From the NCBI RefSeq assembly GCF_003390375.1, contig NZ_QUOT01000001.1:1674001-1738000 (forward strand): DNA of 64,000 bases, read 5' to 3'. A program made the translations under genes and the position numbers. This DNA comes from Thalassotalea euphylliae (GTDB lineage: Bacteria; Pseudomonadota; Gammaproteobacteria; Enterobacterales; Alteromonadaceae). This document shows positions 25,111 through 34,933 of this stretch, one piece after another (the stretch's first letter is position 1; the number at the start of each line of letters is the position of its first letter). Under the pieces are notes generated by a model. It was not told where the DNA came from, made no database searches, and saw only the letters and a program-made list of their open reading frames with translations.

Positions 25111-27606
25111 ATGACACTAAATCGCCGAGAATTTATTAAAGCTAATGCCGTTGCAGCCGCTGCTGCAGTAGCCGGGGTTTCCATACCTGCACAAGCTTCC
25201 AACTTAATCACTGCCAGTGATATCACCAAAATCAAATGGGACAAAGCTCCTTGCCGTTTTTGCGGTACAGGTTGTAGCGTCAATGTTGGTGTGATGGACG
25301 GTCAAGTAGTAGCTACCCATGGTGATATTAAATCGCCAGTAAATAAAGGGCTGAACTGTGTTAAGGGGTATTTCTTATCCAAGATTATGTACGGTAAAGA
25401 TCGCTTAACTACACCACTACTTCGCATGAAAAACGGTAAGTACGATAAAAATGGTGAGTTTACCCCGATTACGTGGGATCAGGCATTCGATGTGATGGAA
25501 GAAAAAGCAAAGCAAACACTGAAAGATGTTGGCCCAACTGGCGTTGGCATGTTTGGCTCTGGCCAATGGACAGTGCATGAAGGCTATGCTGCTTCGAAAC
25601 TGATGAAAGCTGGCTTTCGTTCAAACAACATTGACCCGAATGCTCGTCACTGTATGGCCTCTGCGGTTGCAGGCTTTATGCGTACCTTTGGTATTGATGA
25701 ACCAATGGGTTGTTATGATGACATTGAAGCTACAGATGCTATGGTGCTATGGGGCTCCAACATGGCGGAAATGCACCCGATTTTATGGACCCGTATAACG
25801 GATCGTCGCTTAAGTGCACCACATGTTAAGGTGGCTGTGCTATCAACATTTGAACATCGCAGCTTTGATTTGGCCGATAACGGTATGATTTTCGTACCGC
25901 AAACCGATCTTGCCATCTTGAATTTTATTGCTAATTACATCATCCAAAATAACAAAGTGAATCATGACTTTGTTAACAAGCACACCAAATTCGCCATGGG
26001 CAACCAAGATATTGGCTACGGTTTACGCCCTGAGCACGTGCTAGAGAGAAAAGCTAAGAACAATACCAAAGCGGGTGGTTCAAAACCAATTTCATTTGAT
26101 GAGTACGCTAAGTTTGTCAGCAAGTACACCCTAGAGTATGCGTCAGAGCTTTCTCATGTACCAAAAGACAAGCTCATTGAACTGGCTGAGCTCTATGCCG
26201 ATCCAAATCGTAAAGTGTGTTCTTTCTGGACCATGGGCTTTAACCAACACACTCGTGGTGTGTGGGCCAACAACATGATTTACAACATTCATTTATTGAC
26301 GGGTAAAATCTCTACGCCGGGTAATAGTCCATTTTCATTAACTGGCCAACCATCTGCTTGCGGCACCGCGCGTGAAGTGGGTACTTTCGCCCACCGTTTA
26401 CCGGCAGACATGGTAGTGAAGAACCCAAAACATCGCGCAATTGCTGAGAAGAAATGGAAACTGCCAAAAGATGTTATTCCACCTAAGCCTGGTTACCATG
26501 CCGTACTGCAAAACCGCATGCTTAAAGATGGCAAACTCAATTTCTATTGGGTGCAATGTAACAACAATATGCAAGCAGCTGCCAACATCAATGAAGAAGG
26601 TTATCCAGGTTATCGCAACCCGAAAAACTTTATTGTTGTCTCGGATCCCTATCCAACCGTGACGGCGCAAGCTGCTGACTTAATTTTACCAACTGCAATG
26701 TGGGTAGAAAAAGAAGGTGCGTACGGTAACGCTGAGCGCCGCACGCAAGCTTGGTATCAAATGGTAGAAGCGCCAGAAGGTGCGAAGTCTGATTTATGGC
26801 AACTCGTTGAGTTTTCAAAGCGCTTTAAAACCGACGATGTGTGGGAAAAGAAAACCTTAGATAAGAACCCAAGCTACAAAGGCAAGACTTTGTTTGAAGT
26901 TCTGTTTGCCAATGGCCAAGTCAACAAATACACACTAAGCGAAGTGCCTGACGACCGATTGAATCAAGAAGCTCGTGATTTTGGCTTCTACATTCAAAAA
27001 GGACTGTTTGAAGAGTACGCTTCGTTTGGTCGTGGTAAAGCGCATGACTTAGCTCCTTATGATAGATACCACCAAGAGCGCGGTTTGCGCTGGCCTGTGG
27101 TAGACGGAAAAGAAACCTTATGGCGCTTTAAAGAAGGCTCAGATCCTTACGTTAAACCAGGCTCAGGTTTTGAGTTCTATGGTAAGCCAGACGGCAAAGC
27201 GATTATTTTTGCCCTGCCTTATGAGCCAGCCGCGGAAGTCCCAGATAAAGAATACGATTTGTGGCTATCGACAGGCCGTGTGCTTGAACATTGGCATTCT
27301 GGCTCGATGACACAACGTGTACCTGAGCTTTATCAATCGATGCCAGACGCCTTAGTTTATATGCACCCAGACGATGCTAAAAAGCGTGGTCTGCGCCGAG
27401 GAGATGCCGTGAAAATTGTTTCTCGTCGAGGTGAAGTGGAAACCCGAGTTGAAACCCGAGGCCGTAACAAACCGCCAATTGGCTTAGTGTTTATGCCTTG
27501 GTTTGACGCCAGCCGCCTAACGAACAAAGTGACACTTGATGCCACCGACCCTATCTCTAAAGAAACCGACTTTAAAAAATGCGCGGTTCGCATTGAGAAA
27601 GCATAA
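25111..27606 (+). CDS. napA: Periplasmic nitrate reductase catalytic subunit NapA
   Basis: 831 residues; E. coli NapA is 828. It has a Tat signal (NRREFIKANAVAAAAAVAG, cleaved near AQA), a [4Fe-4S] site CRFCGTGCSVNV with a later Cys in GLNCVKGY, and the molybdenum-ligand Cys in ARHCMASAVAGF. The C-terminal dinucleotide-binding domain (STGRVLEHWHSGSMTQR) also matches. It holds a bis-MGD molybdenum centre and reduces nitrate to nitrite in the periplasm, taking electrons from NapB and NapC. It is flanked by its chaperone gene and its cytochrome partner genes in one operon. Confidence 0.98.
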   Translation: MTLNRREFIKANAVAAAAAVAGVSIPAQASNLITASDITKIKWDKAPCRFCGTGCSVNVGVMDGQVVATHGDIKSPVNKGLNCVKGYFLSKIMYGKDRLTTPLLRMKNGKYDKNGEFTPITWDQAFDVMEEKAKQTLKDVGPTGVGMFGSGQWTVHEGYAASKLMKAGFRSNNIDPNARHCMASAVAGFMRTFGIDEPMGCYDDIEATDAMVLWGSNMAEMHPILWTRITDRRLSAPHVKVAVLSTFEHRSFDLADNGMIFVPQTDLAILNFIANYIIQNNKVNHDFVNKHTKFAMGNQDIGYGLRPEHVLERKAKNNTKAGGSKPISFDEYAKFVSKYTLEYASELSHVPKDKLIELAELYADPNRKVCSFWTMGFNQHTRGVWANNMIYNIHLLTGKISTPGNSPFSLTGQPSACGTAREVGTFAHRLPADMVVKNPKHRAIAEKKWKLPKDVIPPKPGYHAVLQNRMLKDGKLNFYWVQCNNNMQAAANINEEGYPGYRNPKNFIVVSDPYPTVTAQAADLILPTAMWVEKEGAYGNAERRTQAWYQMVEAPEGAKSDLWQLVEFSKRFKTDDVWEKKTLDKNPSYKGKTLFEVLFANGQVNKYTLSEVPDDRLNQEARDFGFYIQKGLFEEYASFGRGKAHDLAPYDRYHQERGLRWPVVDGKETLWRFKEGSDPYVKPGSGFEFYGKPDGKAIIFALPYEPAAEVPDKEYDLWLSTGRVLEHWHSGSMTQRVPELYQSMPDALVYMHPDDAKKRGLRRGDAVKIVSRRGEVETRVETRGRNKPPIGLVFMPWFDASRLTNKVTLDATDPISKETDFKKCAVRIEKA

Positions 27607-27617
27607 GGAGCAAAATT

Positions 27618-28094
27618 ATGAAAAAACTCATTATCTGTTGTTTATCTGTGCTGCTTAGCTCGCTCGGTGCGCAAGCCATAGCTAATGAAGATGACAATAT
27701 CGCCACGCTAAGACACAGCACTGCCATTGACACACAAGAGTCAACCAAGAAAATTCCAAATGTAATTAATAGCGATATTAAACAAACACGTAATTACCCG
27801 ATGCAGCCGCCGGTTATTCCGCACACCACGCGTAATTACGAAGTGAATCTAAATAGTAATAAGTGTATGTCTTGCCACAGCCGCGAGCGCACTCAAGACT
27901 CACAAGCTCCGATGGTTAGTGTCACTCACTTTATGGATAGAGAAGGAAACTTCTTGGCCGAGCTGTCACCGCGTCGCTATTTCTGTAATCAATGCCATGT
28001 TAATCAATTAGATGCTAAGCCACTTATTGATAATAGCTTTGTTGATATGCACACACTCACCTCGCAGAAAGTTAATAGCGGCGAGCAAAAATAG
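27618..28094 (+). CDS. napB: Dihaem cytochrome NapB
   Basis: 158 residues with a signal peptide (cleaved near AIA, residue 22) and two CxxCH haem sites, CMSCH and CNQCH. The stretch YPMQPPVIPHTTRNYEVNLNSNKCMSCH is typical of NapB. It passes electrons from NapC to NapA in the periplasm. It sits 11 bases behind napA with GGAG in the gap. Confidence 0.95.
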   Translation: MKKLIICCLSVLLSSLGAQAIANEDDNIATLRHSTAIDTQESTKKIPNVINSDIKQTRNYPMQPPVIPHTTRNYEVNLNSNKCMSCHSRERTQDSQAPMVSVTHFMDREGNFLAELSPRRYFCNQCHVNQLDAKPLIDNSFVDMHTLTSQKVNSGEQK

Positions 28095-28104
28095 GAGATG
28101 TTAG

Positions 28105-28692
28105 ATGAAAGATATCCTAGTAAAAGCATGGCAGACGATTAGAAAGCCAAGCGTTCATTACAGTTTAGGCTTTCTAACACTCGGTGGTTTTATCGCTGGT
28201 ATTATCTTCTGGGGTGGTTTTAACACTGCCCTTGAAGCGACGAATACCGAAACATTCTGTATTTCATGCCATGAAATGGAAGACAATGTTTATGAAGAGC
28301 TAAAAACGACCATCCACTTTACTAACCGCTCAGGTGTTAGAGCCACTTGTCCAGATTGTCATGTACCGCATAACTGGACAGATAAAATTGCTCGTAAGAT
28401 GCAGGCTTCAAAAGAAGTATGGGGCAAAATATTTGGTACCATTAACACCCGTGAGAAATTTTTGGCAAATCGCAAACGCTTATCTGAACACGAATGGGCA
28501 AGATTAAAAGCGAACGATTCGCTTGAGTGTCGAAACTGCCATAATTTCGATTACATGGACTTTAGCGTGCAAAGTCAGCGCGCCGCGCAAATGCATTCAA
28601 CCTCATTGGCCAGTGGCGAAAAAACCTGTATTGACTGCCACAAAGGGATCGCGCATCGCCTGCCAGATATGCAAGGAGTCGAAGGCTGGTAG
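28105..28692 (+). CDS. napC: Tetrahaem quinol dehydrogenase NapC
   Basis: 195 residues with one N-terminal membrane anchor (about 18-38) and four CxxCH motifs: CISCH, CPDCH, CRNCH and CIDCH. The CISCHEM and HFTNRSGVRATCPDCHVP context is typical of the NapC/NirT family. It oxidises membrane quinol and feeds NapB. No napGH genes are present, so NapC should be the only quinol route. It is the last gene of napEFDABC. Confidence 0.96.
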   Translation: MKDILVKAWQTIRKPSVHYSLGFLTLGGFIAGIIFWGGFNTALEATNTETFCISCHEMEDNVYEELKTTIHFTNRSGVRATCPDCHVPHNWTDKIARKMQASKEVWGKIFGTINTREKFLANRKRLSEHEWARLKANDSLECRNCHNFDYMDFSVQSQRAAQMHSTSLASGEKTCIDCHKGIAHRLPDMQGVEGW

Positions 28693-28839
28693 TTGCTAAA
28701 CAAACGCTTGGCAAGCTTTTACTAACTAAGACAGAGGGCTTTTACGAAAACAGTATAGTGCTAACAAATTAACAAACCTTTTCATTTTTATTTGAAAAAG
28801 CCAAATTTGTTGCCTATGTTCAAATTAATGCCGACCATG

Positions 28840-28869
28840 CTGATTTTTAAGGCATTGTCGGCTTTTTTA
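28840..28869 (+). terminator. Probable terminator after napC
   Basis: The GCCGAC/GTCGGC stem with a loop of about 12 bases or more is followed by a T-run. An alternative AATGCC/GGCATT pairing overlaps it. Confidence 0.55.
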
Positions 28870-28903
28870 TGTCTGTTAACTACTGCCAATGGGTGAGATA
28901 AAG

Positions 28904-29083
28904 ATGACTTATCGTGACAGCAAGCAAGCACAGCACAAAGCCGATTTACCAGACTACGAAAAAGACTTAGCGAGCAATGAGCAATCAATTAAAGAGTCAA
29001 AAGTACGTAAACGCATTGACGAATTACTCGAAGAGAAACGCCTAAAGCAACTTTTGGATAACTCAGATGACTGGGAGGTTTAA
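28904..29083 (+). CDS. Small charged hypothetical protein
   Basis: 59 residues from ATG 28904, preceded by GGTGAG about six bases upstream. Nearly half the residues are charged, and the second half is a helix, KVRKRIDELLEEKRLKQLLDN, ending in DDWEV. Short proteins of this kind are common in gammaproteobacteria, but I cannot name the family safely. It lies between the nap terminator and an M20 peptidase gene. Confidence 0.5.
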   Translation: MTYRDSKQAQHKADLPDYEKDLASNEQSIKESKVRKRIDELLEEKRLKQLLDNSDDWEV

Positions 29084-29178
29084 TCGATAACTCGCGCAAT
29101 ATCGAAGATAGATGGTTAGCAAACACCAGCGCTTTGCAGTATGGTTAAGCTATCTTCAACAACAAAAACAACTTCAAC

Positions 29179-30492
29179 ATGAAAAAACTTCTATTAGCTG
29201 CAAGCATTGCTGTTGCTTGCTCATCATTGCAAACTGCCGTAGCAAATACGAGCTCGTTTAAAGCAGACGTCGCCGATATGGCAAGCGAGATTGAACCACA
29301 AGTGATCAAGTGGCGCCGTCATTTCCATCAACATCCTGAACTCTCTAATCGTGAATTCGAAACAGCTAAAACTATCGCTAAGTACTTAACTGAGCTTGGT
29401 TTAGATGTGCAAACAGGCATCGCAAAAACAGGTGTAGTTGCCGTACTTGATTCTGGTAAACCTGGCCCAGTAGTTGCGCTACGCGCCGATATTGACGGCT
29501 TACCAGTAACAGAAGCGACAGGTTTACCTTTCGAGTCGAAAGTCAAAGCGGTGCATGAAGGCAAAGATGTTGGAGTAATGCATGCGTGTGGTCACGATAC
29601 TCATATTGCGATGCTAATGGGCGCGGCCAAAATACTTACTGAGAAGAAAGACCAATTAACCGGTAAAGTGAAGTTTATCTTCCAACCGGCTGAAGAAGGC
29701 GCACCACGCGGTGAAGTTGGCGGTGCCGAAGTGATGGTTAAAGAAGGCGTACTCAAAAACCCAGATGTCGATGTTATTTTTGGCTTGCACATTAGTTCTG
29801 GTCAAGATGTCGGCACCGTAGAATACAAAGAAGAAGGCATTATGGCAGCGGTTGACCCATACCGCATCGTCATCAAGGGCCAGCAGTCACATGGTGCCTA
29901 CCCTTGGTTAAGCGCTGATCCTATTGTTTCGGCTGCGCAAGTAATTATGGGCTTACAAACCATTGTTAGCCGCGAAGTTAAGCTTATTGACAGCGCAGCC
30001 GTTGTCACTGTTGGTATGATTAACGGCGGTAATCGCTCGAACATCATTCCAAGCGAAGTTGAGTTGGTCGGCACCATTCGCAGCTTAAACCCAGATATTC
30101 GTGAGCATATTCACGAAGCCGTGCATCGCAAAGCAACCAATATTGCGGCGAGTATGAATACCACTGCAGAAGTAACGTTACCACTAGATTACAGCTACCC
30201 AATCACTTACAACGATCCAAAACTTATGCAAACTATGCTGCCAACTTTAGTCGCCACCGCTGGCGAAGGTAATGCTGTAGCAACCAAAGCTGTAACAGGT
30301 GCTGAAGACTTTTCTTTCTTCCAAGAAAAAGTGCCGGGATTGTATTTATTCGTTGGTGGCAAAAGCCGTGATATTCCAGAAGATGAAGCACCGGGTCACC
30401 ATACGCCAGAGTTTAAAATTGACGAAAGCGGCATGAAGTTAGGTGTTAAACTACTAACGAACTTAACATTTGACTATATGCAAATGAATTAA
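29179..30492 (+). CDS. M20-family amidohydrolase, exported
   Basis: 437 residues with a signal peptide cleaved near VAN (residue 23). Family motifs are RRHFHQHPELSNREFET, the metal motif HACGHDTH (about residue 138), FQPAEEG with the catalytic Glu, the dimerisation domain around GQQSHGAYPW, and the terminal GHHTPEF metal ligand. It resembles hippurate or N-acyl-amino-acid hydrolases (AbgB/HipO type) that release amino acids from N-acyl forms. The substrate cannot be read from sequence. It appears to be monocistronic. Confidence 0.9.
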   Translation: MKKLLLAASIAVACSSLQTAVANTSSFKADVADMASEIEPQVIKWRRHFHQHPELSNREFETAKTIAKYLTELGLDVQTGIAKTGVVAVLDSGKPGPVVALRADIDGLPVTEATGLPFESKVKAVHEGKDVGVMHACGHDTHIAMLMGAAKILTEKKDQLTGKVKFIFQPAEEGAPRGEVGGAEVMVKEGVLKNPDVDVIFGLHISSGQDVGTVEYKEEGIMAAVDPYRIVIKGQQSHGAYPWLSADPIVSAAQVIMGLQTIVSREVKLIDSAAVVTVGMINGGNRSNIIPSEVELVGTIRSLNPDIREHIHEAVHRKATNIAASMNTTAEVTLPLDYSYPITYNDPKLMQTMLPTLVATAGEGNAVATKAVTGAEDFSFFQEKVPGLYLFVGGKSRDIPEDEAPGHHTPEFKIDESGMKLGVKLLTNLTFDYMQMN

Positions 30493-30669
30493 GGCTAGGT
30501 AAATTAAACTTAAGCAAATTAAGTACAAATGAACTAAAAGCCCTTTCTGCCAGTAGTATAATTGCATTCTACATTACGAAATTTATGCTACTGGCTTATC
30601 ACTTTCATTGTGGTAATCCAGCATGCTAACTTGCTAAAATAAGCTCAACCATTAATTGCTGTTATCATT

Positions 30670-31332
30670 ATGACTTTCCTAGAAAAAATTCGTTGTTTAT
30701 TTACTTTTGGCCAAGGGGTTGCCCTGTCACTACCTGAATTTGATGATGCCAGCGATCCCATCGCCCTATTTGACACTTGGTTTAATGATGCCAATAAATC
30801 TGGGATCTTATTACCTGAAGCAGTCTCGGTAAGCACTTGTAGTAAAGATGGCCAGCCAAGCTCACGTATGGTGCTAATGAAGTCTTTCGACGAGCGAGGC
30901 TTCGTGTTCTACACCAACTATGGCAGTCGCAAAAGCCATGAGCTTGAAGACAATCAAAAGGTCGCCTTGTTATTACACTGGAATGTATTACAACGCCAAG
31001 TGCGTATTGAAGGTACTGTTGAAAAGACTACGCTGGAAGAATCAGCCAATTACTTCAACAGCCGCGACCGTGGCAGTAAAGTGGGCGCATGGGCATCAAA
31101 ACAAAGTCAACAACTCACTCACCCCAATGAGCTTAAAGAACGCGTAAAGCAGTTTGAACAAGAGTTTTCAGGTAAAGACGTTCCACACCCTGAGTTCTGG
31201 GGCGGTTGGCGCGTAAAACCACACTACATGGAATTTTGGCAAGGCCGTACAAGCCGCTTACACGACAGACTGTGCTTTGAAAAAAATGACCAAACGAACA
31301 ACGACTGGCAAACGTTTAAGCTACACCCTTAG
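30670..31332 (+). CDS. pdxH: Pyridoxamine 5'-phosphate oxidase
   Basis: 220 residues of the FMN-dependent split-barrel family. Motifs include SSRMVLMKSFDERGFVFYTNYGSRKSHEL, HWNVLQRQVRIEGTVEK, GAWASKQSQ and the C-terminal WGGWRVKPHYMEFWQGRTSRLHDR. It oxidises pyridoxamine or pyridoxine phosphate to pyridoxal phosphate. The final RLxP of the family is KLHP here. It is a monocistronic gene with a strong terminator shared with the convergent oad operon. Confidence 0.92.
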   Translation: MTFLEKIRCLFTFGQGVALSLPEFDDASDPIALFDTWFNDANKSGILLPEAVSVSTCSKDGQPSSRMVLMKSFDERGFVFYTNYGSRKSHELEDNQKVALLLHWNVLQRQVRIEGTVEKTTLEESANYFNSRDRGSKVGAWASKQSQQLTHPNELKERVKQFEQEFSGKDVPHPEFWGGWRVKPHYMEFWQGRTSRLHDRLCFEKNDQTNNDWQTFKLHP

Positions 31333-31356
31333 CCTCTAGCAAAAAGCATAATACAT

Positions 31357-31403
31357 AAAAAAGCCCAAGCCCTAAGCAGTATTGCGTGGGGCTTGGGCTT
31401 TTT
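31357..31403. terminator. Strong bidirectional terminator between pdxH and oadB
   Basis: AAAAAGCCCAAGCCC pairs with the complementary GGGCTTGGGCTTTTT around a loop of about 16 bases, between two convergent units. Confidence 0.92.
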
Positions 31404-31442
31404 GTTTATTAATTATCAGCTTAGCTCATAGAGCTAGTTACT

Positions 31443-32573
31443 TTAACCGACAAGTGCTAACAGAATACCTGCGGCAACTGCTGAGCCAAGTACACCTGCT
31501 ACATTTGGTCCCATCGCATGCATTAGCAAGAAGTTGTGTGGGTTTGCTTCCAAACCTACCTTATTCGCCACACGTGCTGCCATCGGTACCGCAGAAACAC
31601 CCGCTGCACCAATCAGTGGGTTAATCGGATCTTTCGACAGCTTATTCATTAGTTTCGCCATCAATACGCCTGACGCTGTGCCAATCGAGAATGCCACCGC
31701 ACCTAAGGCTAAAATACCTAAAGTTTCTACATTTAAGAAAGCATCTGCACTTAGCTTCGAACCAACACCTAAACCTAAGAAAATCGTAACGATATTGATC
31801 AACTCATTTTGCGCGGTTGAGCTTAAGCGATCTACCACACCTGATTCACGCATCAAATTACCTAAACAGAACATACCAACCAGTGGCGTTGCTGCTGGCA
31901 AGAAGAAAATCGCCATTAACAGTACTGCCAGCGGGAAGATAATCTTCTCTATTTTGGTCACGTGACGCATTTGAGCCATTTCAATTTTGCGCTCTTCTTC
32001 GTTAGTGAATAGCTTCATAATTGGCGGCTGAATAATTGGCACAAGCGCCATGTATGAATAAGCTGCAACGGCAATCGCACCTAATAGCTCAGGCGCTAAT
32101 TTAGACGCTAAGAAGATCGCCGTAGGACCATCAGCACCACCAATGATGGCAATGGCAGAAGCATCTTGTAGCGAAAACTCGAATCCAGGAATGGCGTTTA
32201 AGGCAATCGCACCAAACAAGGTAGCAAAAATACCGAACTGCGCAGCAGCACCTAAGAACAATGTTTTAGGGTTAGCGATTAGCGCACCGAAGTCGGTCAT
32301 TGCACCAACGCCCATAAAGATCAGAAGCGGAAAGATACCCGTGTCGATCCCTGCATAATAAACATAGTGCAGTAGGCCACCAACTTCAGAGAAGCCAGCG
32401 ACAGGGATATTGGTTAAAATCGCGCCAAAGCCCATAGGTAAAAGCAGCAGCGGCTCGAAGTTTCTGGCAATTGCTAAATACAATAAGCCACAACCAACGA
32501 GCATCATAACGATCTGGCCAACTTCAAAGTTGGCAAGACCTGTGGACATCCAGAGTGTTTGTAACTGCTCCAT
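31443..32573 (-). CDS. oadB: Oxaloacetate decarboxylase beta chain (Na+ pump)
   Basis: 376 residues, almost wholly membrane-spanning. Conserved stretches are GFGAILTNIP, GVGAMTDFGALIANP, IIGGADGPTAIFLAS (Na+/proton-coupling Asp region) and NPLIGAAGVSAVPMAARV. The beta chain couples carboxybiotin decarboxylation to outward Na+ transport. It is the last gene of oadGAB, nine bases behind oadA. Confidence 0.95.
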   Translation of the reverse strand: MEQLQTLWMSTGLANFEVGQIVMMLVGCGLLYLAIARNFEPLLLLPMGFGAILTNIPVAGFSEVGGLLHYVYYAGIDTGIFPLLIFMGVGAMTDFGALIANPKTLFLGAAAQFGIFATLFGAIALNAIPGFEFSLQDASAIAIIGGADGPTAIFLASKLAPELLGAIAVAAYSYMALVPIIQPPIMKLFTNEEERKIEMAQMRHVTKIEKIIFPLAVLLMAIFFLPAATPLVGMFCLGNLMRESGVVDRLSSTAQNELINIVTIFLGLGVGSKLSADAFLNVETLGILALGAVAFSIGTASGVLMAKLMNKLSKDPINPLIGAAGVSAVPMAARVANKVGLEANPHNFLLMHAMGPNVAGVLGSAVAAGILLALVG

Positions 32574-32582
32574 GTTATGCCC

Positions 32583-34382
32583 CTATGATAAGCTCAGTAA
32601 CACGTCGCCAACAGCAACAGAGTCACCTTCACGAACATTTAAGCTAACAACCGTACCACCTGTTACTGCGCGTACTTCGGTTTCCATTTTCATTGCTTCC
32701 ATGATGATAACCACATCACCTTCCGCCACTTCTTGGCCTTCGCTAACCAAGACTTTGAAAATATTACCCGCAAGTGGTGCATTCAGCGTTTCTTCGGCAG
32801 AAACTGATGCGCTTTGCTTAATTGCAGCATCTGTTGCCGAGGCAGGGGCCGAACTTGGCGCTACCGAGGTAACACTGCCGCTTGGGCCAACAACTACTTC
32901 ATAAACTTTACCATCCACCGCAACGGAATAGTTTTCAGTAGCACCCGTGCTGCTAGCTGCGGCTGCTGGCGCCGCTTTCGGCGCTGCATCGGCTTTACTA
33001 GGTGCTGGTTCAAAAGCATCTGGATTATTGCGATTTTCTAAGAACTTCAAACCGATTTGCGGGAACAACGCATAAGTAAGCACGTCATCAATAACATCGT
33101 CTGCTAAATCAATGCTTTTCTCTTTAGCTAACTGTTCTAGTTCTGCCGTCAATTTATCCACTTCTGGATCGAGCAGATCTGCAGGTCGGCAAGTAATGGC
33201 GTCACTACCATCAAGCACGCGTGCCTGCAGCTCAGCATTAACCTCTGCTGCCGTTGCACCGTATTCGCCTTTTAATACACCTGTGGTTTCTTTGGTGATG
33301 GTTTTGTAGCGCTCGCCAGTCAATACATTCAGCACCGATTGAGTACCTACAATTTGCGAGGTTGGGGTAACTAGCGGAATATAACCTAAGTCTTTACGAA
33401 CTTTAGGAATTTCGGTTAGTACTTCGTCTAAACGATCAGCTGCACCCTGCTCTCGTAATTGATTTTCCATATTGGTTAGCATACCGCCTGGCACTTGAGC
33501 TAATAGAATTCGTGCATCAACGCCCTTCAAACTACCTTCAAACTTGGCATACTTTTCACGAACATCACGGAAATATGTTGCCACTTCTGCCAGCTTGTTC
33601 ATGTCTAAGCCTGTGTCTCGCGGCGAACCTTCTACTGCCGACACAATGGTTTCTGTTGGTGAGTGACCGTAAGTCATACTCATTGACGATATTGAAGTAT
33701 CAATAACATCAATGTCAGCATCTATCGCCTTCATATGAGTCGCAACACTTAAGCCAGTGGTAGCGTGGCAATGTAATGAAATTGGCAGCGCAACGGTTTC
33801 TTTTAATTTGGTAATGAGCTCTTCTGCATAGTAAGGCTTGAGCAGACCTGCCATGTCTTTAATACATAGCGAGTGCGCGCCCATATCTTCAAGTTGCTTG
33901 GCCATTGTTAACCAACCATCAAGCGTGTGTACAGGGCTTTCAGTGAAGCTCAGTGTGCCTTGGGCATGAGCACCTACTTTAACTGCCGCTTTGATCGCTG
34001 TTTGTAAGTTGCGAACATCGTTCATCGCATCAAAAATACGGAAAACATCAACACCATTAATGTGTGCACGTTCAACGAACTTTTCCACCACATCGTCAGC
34101 GTAGTGGCGATAACCTAGAATATTTTGTCCGCGAAATAGCATTTGTTGCTTGGTATTTGGCATCGCTTTTTTCAGCTCGCGAATGCGATGCCAAGGATCT
34201 TCACCTAAGTAGCGAATACACGCATCAAACGTTGCACCGCCCCATGATTCAATCGACCAAAAGCCTACTTCATCTAACACTGGAGCGATCGGCAACATAT
34301 CTTCTAAACGAAGTCGGGTTGCTAACAGGGACTGATGTCCATCTCTTAGTACAAGCTCTGTGATACCTAATGGTTTTGTCAT
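32583..34382 (-). CDS. oadA: Oxaloacetate decarboxylase alpha chain (biotin carboxyltransferase)
   Basis: 599 residues from ATG 34382, which has AGGAG seven bases upstream. The N-terminal carboxyltransferase barrel starts LVLRDGHQSLLATRLRLEDM and includes WGGATFDACIRYLGEDPW and the metal-binding SLHCHATTG. An Ala/Pro-rich hinge (residues about 455-480, KAAPAAAASS) leads to a biotinyl domain with EAMKMETE. It transfers CO2 from oxaloacetate to biotin. With OadB and OadG it turns the free energy into a Na+ gradient. Confidence 0.96.
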   Translation of the reverse strand: MTKPLGITELVLRDGHQSLLATRLRLEDMLPIAPVLDEVGFWSIESWGGATFDACIRYLGEDPWHRIRELKKAMPNTKQQMLFRGQNILGYRHYADDVVEKFVERAHINGVDVFRIFDAMNDVRNLQTAIKAAVKVGAHAQGTLSFTESPVHTLDGWLTMAKQLEDMGAHSLCIKDMAGLLKPYYAEELITKLKETVALPISLHCHATTGLSVATHMKAIDADIDVIDTSISSMSMTYGHSPTETIVSAVEGSPRDTGLDMNKLAEVATYFRDVREKYAKFEGSLKGVDARILLAQVPGGMLTNMENQLREQGAADRLDEVLTEIPKVRKDLGYIPLVTPTSQIVGTQSVLNVLTGERYKTITKETTGVLKGEYGATAAEVNAELQARVLDGSDAITCRPADLLDPEVDKLTAELEQLAKEKSIDLADDVIDDVLTYALFPQIGLKFLENRNNPDAFEPAPSKADAAPKAAPAAAASSTGATENYSVAVDGKVYEVVVGPSGSVTSVAPSSAPASATDAAIKQSASVSAEETLNAPLAGNIFKVLVSEGQEVAEGDVVIIMEAMKMETEVRAVTGGTVVSLNVREGDSVAVGDVLLSLS

Positions 34383-34396
34383 GACCATGCTCCTAT

Positions 34397-34663
34397 CTAT
34401 TCTTTATTATGCTTTTGGCGGTATTGTGAAACAGCGGCTGAAATAGCCGCTACAACTGAAGGTGAGACACCATCATTAGCCGCAGATTTTTTAACTGGTG
34501 GGCGAGTAACGGCCGGTGCTACAGGGTCGGGAAACTTATTTGCAAGTGGTGCTAATACGGTATTAATGATCACCACAAGAATGCCAAGAAAGGCGAAAAC
34601 AAACACCATACCAGCAAGCATCAGTGTGCCCGCTTCAATAAACAATTGGCTGAGTGATTCCAT
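34397..34663 (-). CDS. oadG: Oxaloacetate decarboxylase gamma chain
   Basis: 88 residues with one N-terminal membrane segment (about 13-36, LMLAGMVFVFAFLGILVVII), a Pro/Lys-rich linker and the C-terminal helix VVAAISAAVSQYRQKH. This is the OadG arrangement that anchors the alpha chain to the membrane. It is the first gene of the operon. The region upstream carries three palindromic sites. Confidence 0.92.
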   Translation of the reverse strand: MESLSQLFIEAGTLMLAGMVFVFAFLGILVVIINTVLAPLANKFPDPVAPAVTRPPVKKSAANDGVSPSVVAAISAAVSQYRQKHNKE

Positions 34664-34842
34664 TTGTTACTCTCTTATTATTTTCTTTGTCTGGCTAGAA
34701 TAATCACTCCAATATTGAAAATGCAATCAAGAAATAGCCATTTAAGATAAAAAAAAAGATGTCAATAGCTCAAATCATCATTTTCACTATTCATTCATAA
34801 TATTTTGATATTTATGCAGCCAAAAAACAGCAAAAACAATTT

Positions 34843-34933
34843 TTGTATACAATATTTTTTATCTAAATATTTTAATTTCACTGACTTACAATGAAATTGT
34901 ATACAATATTGATAAAAAAGCTGTCTATACAAT
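34843..34933. promoter_or_regulatory. Cluster of GntR/FCD-type palindromes upstream of oadGAB
   Basis: TTGTATACAA (34843-34852) and ATTGTATACAAT (34896-34907) are perfect palindromes. TGTCTATACAAT (34922-34933) is a one-sided copy. Sites of the type TTGTATACAA are bound by FCD-subfamily GntR regulators of organic-acid genes. The spacing of about 53 and 26 bases suggests cooperative binding. No regulator gene is in the window. Confidence 0.6.

Noticed and set aside
31382..31624. 80-codon plus-strand frame after pdxH
   Set aside because: It starts inside the pdxH/oadB terminator and runs antisense to oadB.
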